64,000 nucleotides of DNA from Bacterioplanes sanyensis (GTDB lineage Bacteria; Pseudomonadota; Gammaproteobacteria; Pseudomonadales; Oceanobacteraceae), in NCBI RefSeq assembly GCF_014652515.1, contig NZ_BMYY01000015.1, forward strand, positions 19,315 through 83,314, in the 5' to 3' direction. Shown here one piece after another: positions 25,631-36,413 of the stretch. Each line of letters begins with the position of its first letter. Position 1 is the first letter of the stretch. The translations under genes were made by a program, and so were the position numbers. Below the pieces are notes generated by a model. The model saw only the letters and a program-made list of their open reading frames with translations. It was not told the DNA's origin and did not search any database.

Positions 25631-25857
25631 ACGGCATTGCTCCAGTGTTAGTGATGTGTGTCAAATCTTTCATGCCGCTCGCCCGAGTCATTAGCGTCCT
25701 GAGTCAGAACACTCATCCCGCACAGTGTACTGTGACTCGCGGCTCACACTAGCCACTTTCGGCACTCACAGCCTCTGTTCGACGCCCAAACTTGCGCCAT
25801 GGCAGCAGCGGCAAGATGATGATCATCATGCCCATCGCTCTCAATACATCCGATATA

Positions 25858-26310
25858 TCAGCGGCTGTATTTCATGTGAATGTGCGGAATATCGTCTTCC
25901 AAATAGGTATCAGAAATTTGCTTAAAACCATGCCCTTGGTAAAAGTCTTTTAGATATTCCTGAGCGCCGATTTCTATGTCGTTCTGCGGCCACTGTTGCA
26001 GGCAGTATTCCACTGCCCGCTGCATAAGTTCATGCCCTAAACCACCGCCACGAGACGAAGCCCGCGTCACCACACGGCCAATGCTGGCACTGTCGTAGCT
26101 AATGCCTGGGGGCAATAATCGCGCGCAGGCAATGGGCTGATCTTGCTGCCAAGCGATCAGTTGCATAACGCCAGCGGTTAGGTCTTTATCGTCCATATCT
26201 TGATAAGGGCAGATTTGCTCAACGACAAATACTTCACTGCGCAATTGCAATACTCGATAAACTTGGCTGACAGTGAGCTCTGTCAGATGGGATACGGTCC
26301 AGGTGATCAT
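25858..26310 (-). CDS. elaA: GNAT-family N-acetyltransferase (ElaA-like)
   Basis: A 150-residue acetyltransferase with the ElaA opening (LQLRSEVFVVEQICPYQDMD), the acetyl-CoA loop (IGRVVTRASSRGGGLGHELM) and the ending YQGHGFKQISDTYLEDDIPHIHM. The substrate is unknown. I start at ATG 26310, with GGAG eight bases upstream; the frame continues to a TTG at 26325. It is a single gene between alkA and crc. The gap up to 26554 shows no gene but has a short motif (gagcctctgaataactc) resembling an end of the repeat at 2391. Confidence 0.85.
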   Translation of the reverse strand: MITWTVSHLTELTVSQVYRVLQLRSEVFVVEQICPYQDMDDKDLTAGVMQLIAWQQDQPIACARLLPPGISYDSASIGRVVTRASSRGGGLGHELMQRAVEYCLQQWPQNDIEIGAQEYLKDFYQGHGFKQISDTYLEDDIPHIHMKYSR

Positions 26311-26554
26311 CTTTATACTCCACAAACAGAGCGTTAGCTTAAGGTCGGCGCATTAAGGAGCCTCTGAATAACTCACCGCCTTTCGGGGAGCGCCATAGCA
26401 CTCCTTGGCCTTACCATCCGCGGTGATGTAGCAAGCGTGGTCAATGCCAGAAAATAACCAATAAAATGCTGTAAGCATTGCCCTTGTGGAGCCAACAAGA
26501 TTTTGGCAGGCAGCGGCATTGCCTGATGTTTGGTATTACCAATATTCAGGCTGC

Positions 26555-27328
26555 TTATTCATCGTCGAACTCGTATTCGACCATCACGGCAGCATGGTCG
26601 CCAAACTGCAAGTTGGTATCGATTTTGGCATCGACCACATACTGACGCAGGTTTGGGGTGCAAATTTGATAATCCTTACGCCAGCCGTTGACGTTACGCC
26701 GCGCGCTTTCGCCATCGGGCCACCAGGTAAACTGGTTTTCGCCGAAGTTGGCTTCACGAAAGGCATCGACAAAGCCTACGGGGCCAAACATCTGATCGAA
26801 CCAAGCACGCTCTTCTGGTAAGAAACCGGGGGTTTGTTGGGCGTCTTGCCAGTTTTGCAGGTCAACGGTTTTGTGTGCCGCTTCAAAGTTGCCGCAAAAG
26901 ATAAACTCGCGACGTTTGCGCCGAGTTTTTTGCAAATGATCAAGAAAGGACTGCTGAAAGGCCAGTTTGTCCTCTAAAGTGTTGTGCTCATCGACGCAGG
27001 GGAACAGCACGGAGCCGACACTGACATGCTCAAAATCGGCCTGGATGTAGCGCCCTTGCAGGTCACACTGAGAAAACGCCAAGCCTGTCATGATCGCTTT
27101 GGGCAGCTCGCGCGTGAGAATGGCAACACCTGAGTAGCCATCGGCGTCGGCATCAAAGAAATAGGCGTTGTAGCCGTCGGGGTACAGAACATCGTCAGAC
27201 AGCTGATACTCTTTTGCCTTTAGGTTCTGCAGGGCAATGACATCAGCGTCGGCACCTTGCAGCCAAGTGTACAGCCCTTTGTCTACCGCTTGTTGCAGGC
27301 CATCAACGTGTAAACTGACAATCCTCAT
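26555..27328 (-). CDS. crc: Catabolite repression control protein Crc, non-catalytic ExoIII-like
   Basis: A 257-residue protein of the ExoIII/AP-endonuclease fold, in the position of Pseudomonas crc next to pyrE. The catalytic residues of true ExoIII are lost: the N-terminal metal-site Asn is His (SLHVDG), the metal Glu is replaced (ALQNLKAKE), and the D-x-N motif is GNFEAAH; only the last Asp-His pair (GDHAAV) remains. The RKRREFIFCG and PGFLPEERAWFDQMFG segments match Crc. In Pseudomonas, Crc has no nuclease activity and assists Hfq in repressing catabolic mRNAs. I start at ATG 27328, where the Crc family begins (MRIVS). Confidence 0.9.
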   Translation of the reverse strand: MRIVSLHVDGLQQAVDKGLYTWLQGADADVIALQNLKAKEYQLSDDVLYPDGYNAYFFDADADGYSGVAILTRELPKAIMTGLAFSQCDLQGRYIQADFEHVSVGSVLFPCVDEHNTLEDKLAFQQSFLDHLQKTRRKRREFIFCGNFEAAHKTVDLQNWQDAQQTPGFLPEERAWFDQMFGPVGFVDAFREANFGENQFTWWPDGESARRNVNGWRKDYQICTPNLRQYVVDAKIDTNLQFGDHAAVMVEYEFDDE

Positions 27329-27561
27329 ACATGGTTCCCGAATAGTGAAGTGTGTATGATACCGCATCCTGAGCATCGGTAAATCCGCGCAATCTGTGAA
27401 TCCGTCGACGCCCGTTGGCGGCTGCAGTCTATACCATGTCGCCACGTCGAGACGGACTCGCACTGGCTGCTGAACTATTTGCCTGCTGCAGTGCCATCGC
27501 CCAGCATCGTTTTGCAGATGCGTCGGTGACCGACAACCGCACCGCAGTCAAGGTTCTAAGC

Positions 27562-28206
27562 ATGCAGAGTTACCAACAAGAGTTTATCGAATTTGCCATT
27601 CAGCAGGGCGTTTTGCGCTTTGGTGAGTTCACCCTAAAATCGGGTCGCGTCAGCCCCTATTTCTTTAATGCCGGTTTGTTTAACAGCGGTGCCGCATTGG
27701 CCAAGCTGGGGCGCTTTTACGCTGCGGCGCTGGAAGACGCCGGAATCGATTACGATGTGGTCTTTGGCCCAGCTTACAAAGGCATTCCGTTAGCAACCAC
27801 AGTGGCCGTGGCCCTGTATGACCACTACGGTAAAGATGTACCTTACGTGTTTAACCGTAAAGAAGCCAAGCAGCATGGCGAAGGTGGCCAGCTGGTCGGC
27901 GCTGAGCTGACGGGGCAGGTGTTGATTGTTGATGATGTAATTACTGCGGGCACAGCCATTCGCGAAGTCATGGCGATGATCGAGGCAGCGCCGGGGGCAA
28001 AAGCGGCGGCCACACTGATTGCTCTGGATCGCCAAGAAAAGGGCCAAGGTGAGTTGTCAGCCATTCAAGAAGTGGAGCGCGACTTTGGCATGCAAGTGAT
28101 CAGCATTGTTGGCCTCAATCAGGTGTTGGAATATGTGGCACAACAGCCACAATTGCAGCAACATGAAGACGCGATTCGTCGCTATCGGGATCAATACGGA
28201 GTGTAA
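27562..28206 (+). CDS. pyrE: Orotate phosphoribosyltransferase
   Basis: A 214-residue enzyme of pyrimidine synthesis: orotate plus PRPP gives OMP. The N-terminus [20 protein letters not shown] is canonical, the PRPP loop is [14 protein letters not shown], and [11 protein letters not shown] is the substrate region. I start at ATG 27562 (AAGG eight bases ahead); the frame extends 49 codons upstream with non-conserved sequence. It is divergent from crc, as in Pseudomonas. The DUF4124 gene follows 7 bases after the stop, probably in the same transcript. Confidence 0.97.
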   Translation: MQSYQQEFIEFAIQQGVLRFGEFTLKSGRVSPYFFNAGLFNSGAALAKLGRFYAAALEDAGIDYDVVFGPAYKGIPLATTVAVALYDHYGKDVPYVFNRKEAKQHGEGGQLVGAELTGQVLIVDDVITAGTAIREVMAMIEAAPGAKAAATLIALDRQEKGQGELSAIQEVERDFGMQVISIVGLNQVLEYVAQQPQLQQHEDAIRRYRDQYGV

Positions 28207-28213
28207 CCACCCC

Positions 28214-28876
28214 ATGAGATGGCTTGTTTGTGCCCTGACACTGGTGATGGCATGCAGTAGCTACGCTGGCAAGTTGTACCGTTTTCAGGTCGACGGACGC
28301 ACGATCGTGAAAGATCATGTGCCGTCAGAATACAGCCATCTCGGTTACGAGGTGTTGAACTCGCGCGGCATGGTGATCGAGTACGTTGAGCGTGCACCGA
28401 CACCAGAGGAGCTGCAGGCCAGAAAGGAAGCCGAGGCGCGCCAAGAAGCTCGTAAGCAAGCCATTTCCGAGCGCCGTGCCAAAGACCTGGAACTGCTGCG
28501 CTTATACGCCAAACCTGAAGACGTTGAGCGCGCCCGCCAGCGCCGCGTCGACGAATTAGAAGCCTTTGTCAGCTTAGAGCGTCGGCGCATCACCGACCTA
28601 GAAGAAAAGCTCAATGCCGCTCAAGGCCGCGCCGCCAATGTCGAGCGTGTGGGTGGAGAAGTCCCCGCTGATATGCGTTTAGAGGTGGTCAGCTTGCAAA
28701 ATCGCATCGACGATATTCGCAAAACCATCGACAGCCGCCGTCAAGAAATGATCGAGAACACCAAGCAATACGCCGAGCAGTACGAGCGCATGCGCGTTTT
28801 ACAGGTGTATAAGCCAGGCACACTGGACGACGAGGTCGACTACGATCGTGTCGACCAAGCCTTAGGCGATTTATAA
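28214..28876 (+). CDS. DUF4124-type exported coiled-coil protein
   Basis: A 220-residue protein with a signal peptide ([16 protein letters not shown], cut before GKLYRF) followed by a short beta unit typical of DUF4124 ([15 protein letters not shown], then [14 protein letters not shown]). The rest, about 150 residues, is a charged coiled coil rich in Arg and Glu. The function is unknown; such proteins are periplasmic. It follows pyrE by 7 bases, and its 3' end overlaps the end of the convergent slmA gene by 6 bases. The start is the first ATG that gives the signal peptide. Confidence 0.82.
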   Translation: MRWLVCALTLVMACSSYAGKLYRFQVDGRTIVKDHVPSEYSHLGYEVLNSRGMVIEYVERAPTPEELQARKEAEARQEARKQAISERRAKDLELLRLYAKPEDVERARQRRVDELEAFVSLERRRITDLEEKLNAAQGRAANVERVGGEVPADMRLEVVSLQNRIDDIRKTIDSRRQEMIENTKQYAEQYERMRVLQVYKPGTLDDEVDYDRVDQALGDL

Positions 28877-29479
28877 GGCGCTTTGGCGCAGCCGCAGCAA
28901 ATTGGGCTGCAATAAGCGCCACTGCTCATCCCAATAGGTGGTGGGCAGGATTTCAAATTCTGAGCGCACGTACTGACGAATGCGCCCCTCGACCACCGCC
29001 GTGAGCAAGTTGGCGGCGGCACTGACGGTTTCCACCGGCACTTTGCCCTCACGCATTTCGGCTTCCCGCAAAATCTGCCGCAACTGGGTTTCTATGCGCT
29101 CAAAGAACTGTTGAATACGAATGCGCAGGCGCTCGGTTTCGCCGGCCAACGCATCGCCCGATAAAAGCCGGCACATGCCAGGGTTCTTTTCCGCGAAGGT
29201 TAAGATCAGCGTCAGGGTGTTTTCACAGCGCTCATCAACACCATCCAAGTCCTGCAAAATACGGCTAATGCGGGAGAAAATGGTCTCTTCAATGAAAGCA
29301 ATCAGGCCTTCAAACATTTTGGCCTTGCTGGGAAAGTGACGATACAGCGCCGCCTCTGAAACGCCCACCGTTTTCGCCAAGCTGGCGGTGGTAATGCGGG
29401 CGCCTGGGTTGGTTTCCAGCATATGCACCAGGGCCTGCAGAATTTGGTCGCGGCGCGACAGTTTTTCACTCTGGGTCAT
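28871..29479 (-). CDS. slmA: Nucleoid occlusion regulator SlmA
   Basis: A 202-residue TetR-fold protein. The HTH ([20 protein letters not shown], then [12 protein letters not shown]) and the following EETIFSRIS are those of SlmA, which binds sites on the chromosome and blocks FtsZ ring assembly over DNA. In Gammaproteobacteria it often sits beside pyrE, argB and dut/coaBC, as here. ATG 29479 is preferred; a GTG at 29491 overlapping the argB stop would add four residues. It is co-directional with argB and the algC-dut-coaBC block. Confidence 0.92.
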   Translation of the reverse strand: MTQSEKLSRRDQILQALVHMLETNPGARITTASLAKTVGVSEAALYRHFPSKAKMFEGLIAFIEETIFSRISRILQDLDGVDERCENTLTLILTFAEKNPGMCRLLSGDALAGETERLRIRIQQFFERIETQLRQILREAEMREGKVPVETVSAAANLLTAVVEGRIRQYVRSEFEILPTTYWDEQWRLLQPNLLRLRQSAL

Positions 29480-29487
29480 GATGGCTC

Positions 29488-30474
<987 letters not shown>

Positions 30475-30496
30475 TTATAGCCTGAAGTGCCGCCGT

Positions 30497-33124
30497 CTAA
30501 AACGGCAGCACTAGATCGGGCGCATAGTGGCTCAGCGCTTGCTTGATACGTTTTTGAATGCGGGCAATGGCTTGTTGGTCATTACCGGCAAAACGCAGTG
30601 ACAGAGTCGGAGTGGTGTTAGAGGCGCGAATCAGGCCCCAACCGTCCGGAAACTCCAAACGCAGGCCGTCGGTGGTGTGCACACGGGCGTTGTGGGTGAG
30701 TTCTTCGTCTTGCTGCAGTTGCTCGATCAGCTCGAACTTGGCTTCATCTGTGGTGTTGATGTGCAGCTCGGGGGTGCTGTCATCTTCAGGTAAGCGCGAG
30801 AAGATCATGCTCACCGGCACATTTTGTTGCGACAGCACCTCCAGCAAACGTGCACCGGCATACAGGGCATCGTCAAAGCCATACCAGCGCTCACGAATAA
30901 AGATGTGACCGCTGAACTCGGCGCCGACAATGGCCTTGCGCTCGTGCATGCGTTTTTTCATCAGCGAGTGGCCGGTTTTCCACATGTCTGGGCGACCGCC
31001 TGAGCCGATGATGACGCCTGGCAAGTGGCGCGATGATTTCACATCAAAGGTCACATCGCTGCCTGGGTTGCGTGGCAAGATGTCTTTGGCCAGTAACATC
31101 AGCAAGCGATCGGGCCAGATGATTTTGCCTTGGTTATCAATCAACACCAGCCGGTCGCCATCGCCATCGTAAGCGAGGCCCAAGTCGGCTTTGGCGTCTT
31201 GCACCGCCAGTTGAATGGCGGTGAGGTTTTCCGGCACCGTTGGGTCTGGGTGATGGTTAGGGAAGCGGCCATCGACATCACAGAACAACGGAATGCAATC
31301 CAGCCCTAAGCGGCGAATCAACTGCTCGGCCAGTGGCCCGGCGATGCCGTTGCCGGCATCAATCACCACGCGCATGTGGCGGTTGATGCTGACGTCGTCT
31401 TCGATGCGTTTGAGGTACTGCTCTTCCAGTTGTGCCGATTCACGATTACCACGCGGCCCAGTCGGCAGGTCGTTGCGTACAATGCGATGGTACAAGCCCT
31501 GTAATTCTTCTGGCGTCAGCGGTTGCTGATCGACGACGATTTTAAGGCCATTGTATTTGGCCGGATTGTGACTGCCGGTAATCATCACACCGCAACGGGC
31601 GTCGGTTTCGTGAGTGGCAAAATACAGCAAGCCGGTGGGTTGGGCGCCAATGATAACCACGTTACAGCCGGCATCCAGTACACCGCGCTCAAAATGTTCC
31701 GCCAGGGCGGGGCTAGAGGGGCGACCGTCCCAAGCGAGACACAGCTTGTTAAAACCACGCTGTTTCATATCGACGGCCAATGAGCGGCCAATCCAATAAA
31801 CGATTTCTTCGGTTAGGTCTTTGCCAACGACGCCGCGAATATCATAAGCACGGAAAATTTGCTTGGGCATGATGGGTGGACTGACTAGGGGTGCCGGTGG
31901 CTCGTTGCGGCGTCGTGGCTTGGGTTTGGCGGCCGGTGCCGGGCTTTGGCTAGCCGCTTTGCTGCCAATGTCTGGCGCTTCAAAGGGGTCGTCATCTTCG
32001 TCGACGCTCACTTGCGGCAGTTGGCTGCCATAGTAGCCATCACCGCTATTATTCGGGGCGGCTTTCTGGCCGCCCATGCGCGGCTGCTCAAGCGGTACGT
32101 TCATGCGCTCACGCTCTGGCATGTTGTCTTCATCCGGTGTTGCAATAACTACCTTGCCGCCACTGCCTCCCTGACTGCCCAAGCTCAGTTGGCGCATGTG
32201 CTGGGCTAAGTCATAAAACAGGGCGAGGGTGTATTTGGGAGCATTGTCTTCCCCTAGGCGCACCATTTCACGCACATGGGTCAGCAAAGCCAATTGATTG
32301 CGCTTCAGCTCGCGCTTTTGTAGCCACAGCATGCCCACCAACAACGCCAGAGTGGCCAGCAGCACAATGATCCAAGGTGTGATCAGCGGCATCACAGCGA
32401 CTTTGGGGCGGTTGCTGGTGGGTAAAAAAGTCAGGTACCAATAGTCGTTGATGGTTTCGGTCACCGCCTGAGCGTGTCCTTCACTGCTGCCCGCGCGCAA
32501 AATTTCTAAGCCTTGCTCGCTGTTGGGGTTCAGCATTTGAGTAACAATGACTTGACCAACATGGGTGCCGGCGGCAGAGCGAAAGCGCTCTAACCAATCG
32601 GGACCGTATTCGGCCAACATCACGCCGCGCACGTTGTCGGAGCGGTCTTTGATGGGCGAGGCCCAGTAAAAATTGAGTTGACCTTTGCGGCTCACTGCTT
32701 CAACCCGCACACTGGCGCCGTTCAGCGTACGGCTGACCATTTCTTGCACGGCAAAGCCCAGTTCGTCTTGCAGGCCGTGGGCTTCATGTTTGGGCAATAG
32801 CAATAAGCGTTTTACACCAGGCATAAATTGCTTCAACGTCTCGCGCCAAGCATTGTCTCCTAGGCGCAAAGCATCGAGCGTATTTGGGTGACGGCTGGCC
32901 GCCAGCTGTTGAACCCGAGTTTCTTCCAGCCTTGCTTTGAGTGCTTGCGCCATTTGCTCGGCCACTGCCGAGGAAAAAGCACGGTCAACGTCGGCCTGGG
33001 CAAACAAGTTGATTTGCAGGCCTTGCACCGCCATGCCGACCACCAGAATGAGGATCGCCAGCCAAGAGCTGATGCGGGTGTAAAACAATAGGGTGCGTTT
33101 CGGTGCCTTGGCGTCGCCGCTCAT
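30497..33124 (-). CDS. algC: Phosphomannomutase/phosphoglucomutase with membrane N-terminal domain
   Basis: An 875-residue protein in two parts. About residues 1-410: a membrane anchor near residues 15-35 (WLAILILVVGMAVQG), a periplasm-like sensor-type region, a second membrane segment near 230-252 (ITPWIIVLLATLALLVGMLW), then a charged, Pro-rich linker. From about 418 on: a complete AlgC-type sugar-phosphate mutase, with the phosphoserine loop GVMITGSHNPAKYNGLKI and metal loop LAYDGDGDRLVLID. The enzyme supplies Man-1-P and Glc-1-P for LPS and exopolysaccharides. The long form is known in Pseudomonas relatives; the sensor part's ligand is unknown. It lies in the argB-algC-dut-coaBC block. 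Confidence 0.95.
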   Translation of the reverse strand: MSGDAKAPKRTLLFYTRISSWLAILILVVGMAVQGLQINLFAQADVDRAFSSAVAEQMAQALKARLEETRVQQLAASRHPNTLDALRLGDNAWRETLKQFMPGVKRLLLLPKHEAHGLQDELGFAVQEMVSRTLNGASVRVEAVSRKGQLNFYWASPIKDRSDNVRGVMLAEYGPDWLERFRSAAGTHVGQVIVTQMLNPNSEQGLEILRAGSSEGHAQAVTETINDYWYLTFLPTSNRPKVAVMPLITPWIIVLLATLALLVGMLWLQKRELKRNQLALLTHVREMVRLGEDNAPKYTLALFYDLAQHMRQLSLGSQGGSGGKVVIATPDEDNMPERERMNVPLEQPRMGGQKAAPNNSGDGYYGSQLPQVSVDEDDDPFEAPDIGSKAASQSPAPAAKPKPRRRNEPPAPLVSPPIMPKQIFRAYDIRGVVGKDLTEEIVYWIGRSLAVDMKQRGFNKLCLAWDGRPSSPALAEHFERGVLDAGCNVVIIGAQPTGLLYFATHETDARCGVMITGSHNPAKYNGLKIVVDQQPLTPEELQGLYHRIVRNDLPTGPRGNRESAQLEEQYLKRIEDDVSINRHMRVVIDAGNGIAGPLAEQLIRRLGLDCIPLFCDVDGRFPNHHPDPTVPENLTAIQLAVQDAKADLGLAYDGDGDRLVLIDNQGKIIWPDRLLMLLAKDILPRNPGSDVTFDVKSSRHLPGVIIGSGGRPDMWKTGHSLMKKRMHERKAIVGAEFSGHIFIRERWYGFDDALYAGARLLEVLSQQNVPVSMIFSRLPEDDSTPELHINTTDEAKFELIEQLQQDEELTHNARVHTTDGLRLEFPDGWGLIRASNTTPTLSLRFAGNDQQAIARIQKRIKQALSHYAPDLVLPF

Positions 33125-33269
33125 GCCTGGGTTCCTTCCGATCTGTCGAAGTTTTGGCCAATTGGCCGGGAATGCACTGGGCTCTGCTGTTGCAGTGACA
33201 GGTGACAGCGGCCCTGGCTAGGCCGCTGTGCAAAAAGCAGAATCTCCGTCTGCCTCAGTGTAGCGGCTG

Positions 33270-33740
33270 TTAGGAGCGACCGGAATGGCCAAAGCCCCCT
33301 GCGCCACGTTCGGTGGCCGTGAACTCTTCCACAATTTCAAACTTTGCTTGTACAACGGGCACTAAAACCAGCTGCGCCATGCGTTCGCCGACGTTGATGG
33401 TGAAGGCGCTGTCGCCACGATTCCAGCAGCTGACCATCAGCTCGCCTTGGTAATCTGAGTCGATTAAGCCAACCAAGTTGCCCAGCACGATGCCGTGTTT
33501 ATGGCCTAAACCTGAGCGCGGCAAAATCATGGCAGCCAAGCCCGGATCTTCAATGTAGATGCTCAAACCGGTAGGAATAAGCTGAGTTTCGCCTGGGTGC
33601 AGGGTTAAGGCGCTATCGAGGCAAGCGCGTAAATCGAGGCCTGCCGAGCCTGTGGTGGCGTACTCCGGCATGGCGATGGTATCGCCGATGCGTGGATCAA
33701 GAATGCGAACCTGAAGGGGAAAAGCGTTAGTGTCTGTCAT
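33270..33740 (-). CDS. dut: dUTP diphosphatase
   Basis: A 156-residue trimeric dUTPase that makes dUMP and keeps uracil out of DNA. All five motifs are visible: [46 protein letters not shown] and the C-terminal [10 protein letters not shown]. The start ATG 33740 overlaps the coaBC stop by one base (TGATG), so it is coupled to coaBC; a TTG at 33743 would add one residue. It is part of the conserved coaBC-dut-algC run. Confidence 0.96.
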   Translation of the reverse strand: MTDTNAFPLQVRILDPRIGDTIAMPEYATTGSAGLDLRACLDSALTLHPGETQLIPTGLSIYIEDPGLAAMILPRSGLGHKHGIVLGNLVGLIDSDYQGELMVSCWNRGDSAFTINVGERMAQLVLVPVVQAKFEIVEEFTATERGAGGFGHSGRS

Positions 33741-34963
33741 CAATCTGCCTGTGGTTGAGTGGCGGTAAAGCGTTCCGCAATGATTTGAATCAGTTGGCGT
33801 GCCAGGCGCTGTTTGCTGGCCTGGGGCAGGTGTTGCTCACCGTTGGGCCAATACACGCTGACGGCGTTGTCGTCGCTGTTAAAGCCAATGTTGGCTTGAG
33901 AAACGTCGTTGGCGACGATCATGTCGAGCTTTTTGCGCTGGAGCTTGCCTTGAGCATGCTCTCCCAAGTGCTGGGTTTCAGCAGCAAAGCCGACACAGAA
34001 AGGCCGTTGCTCAAGGTTGGCGACTGTGGCCACAATGTCTGGGTTTTTGCTCAGCGTCAGCGCCATTTGCTCGCCCGACTTTTTGATCTTTTGCTCGGCA
34101 ACACTGGCGGGGCGGTAGTCTGCTACGGCGGCGGCGGCGATGAAGATATCACTGCTCGCAGCTTGGGTGGTGGCGGCTTGCAGCATGTCCTCACAGCTCA
34201 CGATATCCAGGCGCTGACAACGCTCGGGCGTGGCCAATGCAACTGGGCCTGCAATCAATGTCACCTGAGCGCCCGCTTCCGCCGCCGCAGCGGCCAGAGC
34301 AAACCCCATCTTGCCGGAGCTGTGATTGCTGATGTAACGCACCGGGTCGATGGCTTCACGGGTGGGGCCGGCGGTAATCACCACGTGCTTGCCACTGAGG
34401 GCACCGGTATCAAACTGCTCGGCCAATAAGTGTGCAATGACTTCCGGCTCTAGCATACGCCCTGGGCCAACGTCGCCACAGGCTTGCTGACCGGCGTCTG
34501 GGCCCAAAATACGCAGCTGCTCACCGCGCAATCGCTGCAGCTGTTGCAGGTTGTCTTGTGTGGCAGGGTTGCGCCACATGGCTTGGTTCATGGCCGGCGC
34601 CAGCGTCAGTGGCGCATCGCTGGCCAGACAAATGGTGGTCAGCAAATCATCGCCCAAGCCTTGTGCCAGTCGGGCGATTAAATTGGCTGAGGCGGGGGCT
34701 ACCAAAATGACATCGGCCCACTTTGCCAGCTCAATATGACCCATGCCGGCTTCTGCGGCCGGATCCAACAAGGTGTGATGCACCGGATTGCCCGATAAGG
34801 CTTGCAAGGTGAGCGGCGTAATAAACTCTTTGGCACCATCGGTCATCACCACGCGCACATCGGCACCGGCTTTTTTCAGGAACCGCACCAGCTCGGCCGA
34901 TTTGTACGCAGCGATGCCGCCGCTGATGCCCAGCACAATGCGTTTGTTACAGAGTTGTTGCAT
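33740..34963 (-). CDS. coaBC: Bifunctional phosphopantothenoylcysteine decarboxylase/synthetase
   Basis: A 407-residue two-domain enzyme of coenzyme A synthesis. The N-terminal CoaC flavoprotein ([20 protein letters not shown], with APAMNQAMW and the catalytic Cys in [11 protein letters not shown] region) decarboxylates; the C-terminal CoaB domain ([20 protein letters not shown], then [11 protein letters not shown]) couples 4'-phosphopantothenate to cysteine. I start at ATG 34963, the family N-terminus; the frame runs 95 codons further up over the radC promoter side and is not supported. It is divergent from radC. Confidence 0.97.
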   Translation of the reverse strand: MQQLCNKRIVLGISGGIAAYKSAELVRFLKKAGADVRVVMTDGAKEFITPLTLQALSGNPVHHTLLDPAAEAGMGHIELAKWADVILVAPASANLIARLAQGLGDDLLTTICLASDAPLTLAPAMNQAMWRNPATQDNLQQLQRLRGEQLRILGPDAGQQACGDVGPGRMLEPEVIAHLLAEQFDTGALSGKHVVITAGPTREAIDPVRYISNHSSGKMGFALAAAAAEAGAQVTLIAGPVALATPERCQRLDIVSCEDMLQAATTQAASSDIFIAAAAVADYRPASVAEQKIKKSGEQMALTLSKNPDIVATVANLEQRPFCVGFAAETQHLGEHAQGKLQRKKLDMIVANDVSQANIGFNSDDNAVSVYWPNGEQHLPQASKQRLARQLIQIIAERFTATQPQAD

Positions 34964-35070
34964 GCTGTTGAACCGCTGACTAAATTTTGCCGCAGTATAT
35001 CTTACCCATGCGCCCTCACAAGGCGCCTTCCTGAGGTGAGCAAAACCTGAGATCGACACAAGGAGTGTGT

Positions 35071-35745
35071 ATGGCAATTCGAGACTGGCCTGCGGCTGAG
35101 CGGCCACGGGAAAAACTGTTAGAGCAAGGCCCCCGAGCGTTGTCGGATGCTGAACTGCTGGCGATTTTTTTGCGCACCGGCGTGGCCGGCAAGAGTGCCG
35201 TGGACTTAGCGCGGGAGCTGTTGCAGCACTTTGGCGGGTTAAGGCCATTGCTGACCGCCAATCGCCAACAGTTTTGCCAGCCGTTGGGGTTGGGCGATGC
35301 CAAGTACGCGCAGTTGCAGGCGGTGCTGGAAATGAGCCGGCGCCATCTAGCCGAGCAGCTGCAGCGCAGCGACGCCCTGACCAGCCCGGAGCTGACCAAG
35401 CAGTATCTGAGTGCCTGTTTGCGCGATTATGGTCATGAGGTGTTTGCCATTCTGCTGCTCGACAACCAGCATCGGGTCATTCGCTTGGAAGAGTTGTTTC
35501 GCGGCACCCTAGATAGCGCAGCGGTTTACCCGCGTGAGGTGGTCAAACTGGCATTGGCGCATCAGGCGGCGGCGGTCATTTTGGCGCACAATCATCCGTC
35601 AGGTGTGGCCGAACCCAGCGCTTCGGATCGCGCCATTACTGAGCGCTTGCAGCAGGCGCTGGGGCTAATGGACATTCGTGTGCTCGATCACTTGGTGGTG
35701 GGCGATGGAGTAGCGGTATCCTTCGCTGAGCGCGGTTGGCTGTAG
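35071..35745 (+). CDS. radC: RadC-family protein with JAMM motif
   Basis: A 224-residue protein: an N-terminal helix-hairpin-helix part ([20 protein letters not shown]) and a C-terminal JAMM metalloprotease-like domain with the metal motif [19 protein letters not shown]. Its true role is unknown despite the name. ATG 35071 has AAGGAG five bases upstream; a GTG at 35065 would add two residues. It stands between coaBC (divergent) and rpmB, as in many Gammaproteobacteria. Confidence 0.95.
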   Translation: MAIRDWPAAERPREKLLEQGPRALSDAELLAIFLRTGVAGKSAVDLARELLQHFGGLRPLLTANRQQFCQPLGLGDAKYAQLQAVLEMSRRHLAEQLQRSDALTSPELTKQYLSACLRDYGHEVFAILLLDNQHRVIRLEELFRGTLDSAAVYPREVVKLALAHQAAAVILAHNHPSGVAEPSASDRAITERLQQALGLMDIRVLDHLVVGDGVAVSFAERGWL

Positions 35746-35790
35746 GACTGCGAACTGCCGCTGCCTTTCGTACAAAAAACAACCTTTCTC

Positions 35791-35819
35791 TTGCGGGGGC
35801 TGGCTGCTTTTGGTATAAA
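35791..35819 (+). promoter_or_regulatory. Candidate promoter for rpmB-rpmG
   Basis: TTGCGG (35791), a 17-base spacer and TATAAA (35814) form a sigma-70-like promoter in the 187-base gap before rpmB. The -10 box is one base from consensus; the -35 is weak. Confidence 0.45.
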
Positions 35820-35932
35820 GCGCAACTCTTTTCAGCCAGGGCACCTGACGCTGTCGGTTTCGACGGTTTAGCCCACGGTTGGTAACGAATTTTTCACATT
35901 GTTCGATACAGATAAAATCGGGGCGAAGATCC

Positions 35933-36169
35933 ATGTCTAAGGTTTGTCAGGTTACAGGTAAAAGCCCTGTAACAGGGAATAACGTTTCCCACTCTAACAT
36001 CAAAACCAAGCGCCGTTTTCTGCCAAACCTGCAATACCATCGTTTTTGGGTAGAAAGCGAAAAGCGTTTCGTACGTCTGCGCGTTACTACCAAAGGTATG
36101 CGCATCATCGATAAGAAAGGTATCGATGCTGTTCTGGCTGAAATCCGCGCACGCGGCGAGAAAGTTTAA
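35933..36169 (+). CDS. rpmB: 50S ribosomal protein L28
   Basis: Seventy-eight residues: [20 protein letters not shown] is the canonical L28 start, and [19 protein letters not shown] the usual C-terminal part. It is a structural protein of the large subunit. I start at ATG 35933; the frame continues 18 codons upstream with unrelated sequence. rpmG follows after 11 bases, making the usual rpmBG pair. Confidence 0.98.
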   Translation: MSKVCQVTGKSPVTGNNVSHSNIKTKRRFLPNLQYHRFWVESEKRFVRLRVTTKGMRIIDKKGIDAVLAEIRARGEKV

Positions 36170-36180
36170 GGAGACTCGTT

Positions 36181-36339
36181 ATGCCACGCGATAAGATTCG
36201 TCTGGTTTCAAGTGCCGGTACCGGTCACTTCTACACCACAGACAAAAACAAGCGCACCATGCCTGAGAAAATGGAGATCAAAAAATTTGATCCTGTTGTT
36301 CGCAAGCACGTGATGTACAAAGAAGCGAAGATCAAATAA
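36181..36339 (+). CDS. rpmG: 50S ribosomal protein L33
   Basis: Fifty-two residues: [20 protein letters not shown], then [20 protein letters not shown] and [11 protein letters not shown]. This is the Cys-free form of L33, which does not bind zinc. It begins 11 bases after rpmB, with AAGGAG before the start, and is followed by a clear terminator. Confidence 0.98.
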   Translation: MPRDKIRLVSSAGTGHFYTTDKNKRTMPEKMEIKKFDPVVRKHVMYKEAKIK

Positions 36340-36360
36340 GTTTCTTTGTGGCTTGAAAAG

Positions 36361-36383
36361 AACCCGGCAACGCCGGGTTTTTT
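36361..36383 (+). terminator. Rho-independent terminator after rpmBG
   Basis: An 8-bp stem (aacccggc / gccgggtt), 3-base loop and a run of T bases, 21 bases after the rpmG stop. Confidence 0.92.
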
Positions 36384-36413
36384 TATGTCTGTCGTTTGTG
36401 TTGAGGAGAGTGC

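Noticed and set aside
26555..27328. Annotation as active exodeoxyribonuclease III
   Set aside because: Key metal and catalytic residues are replaced, and the pyrE neighbourhood fits crc.
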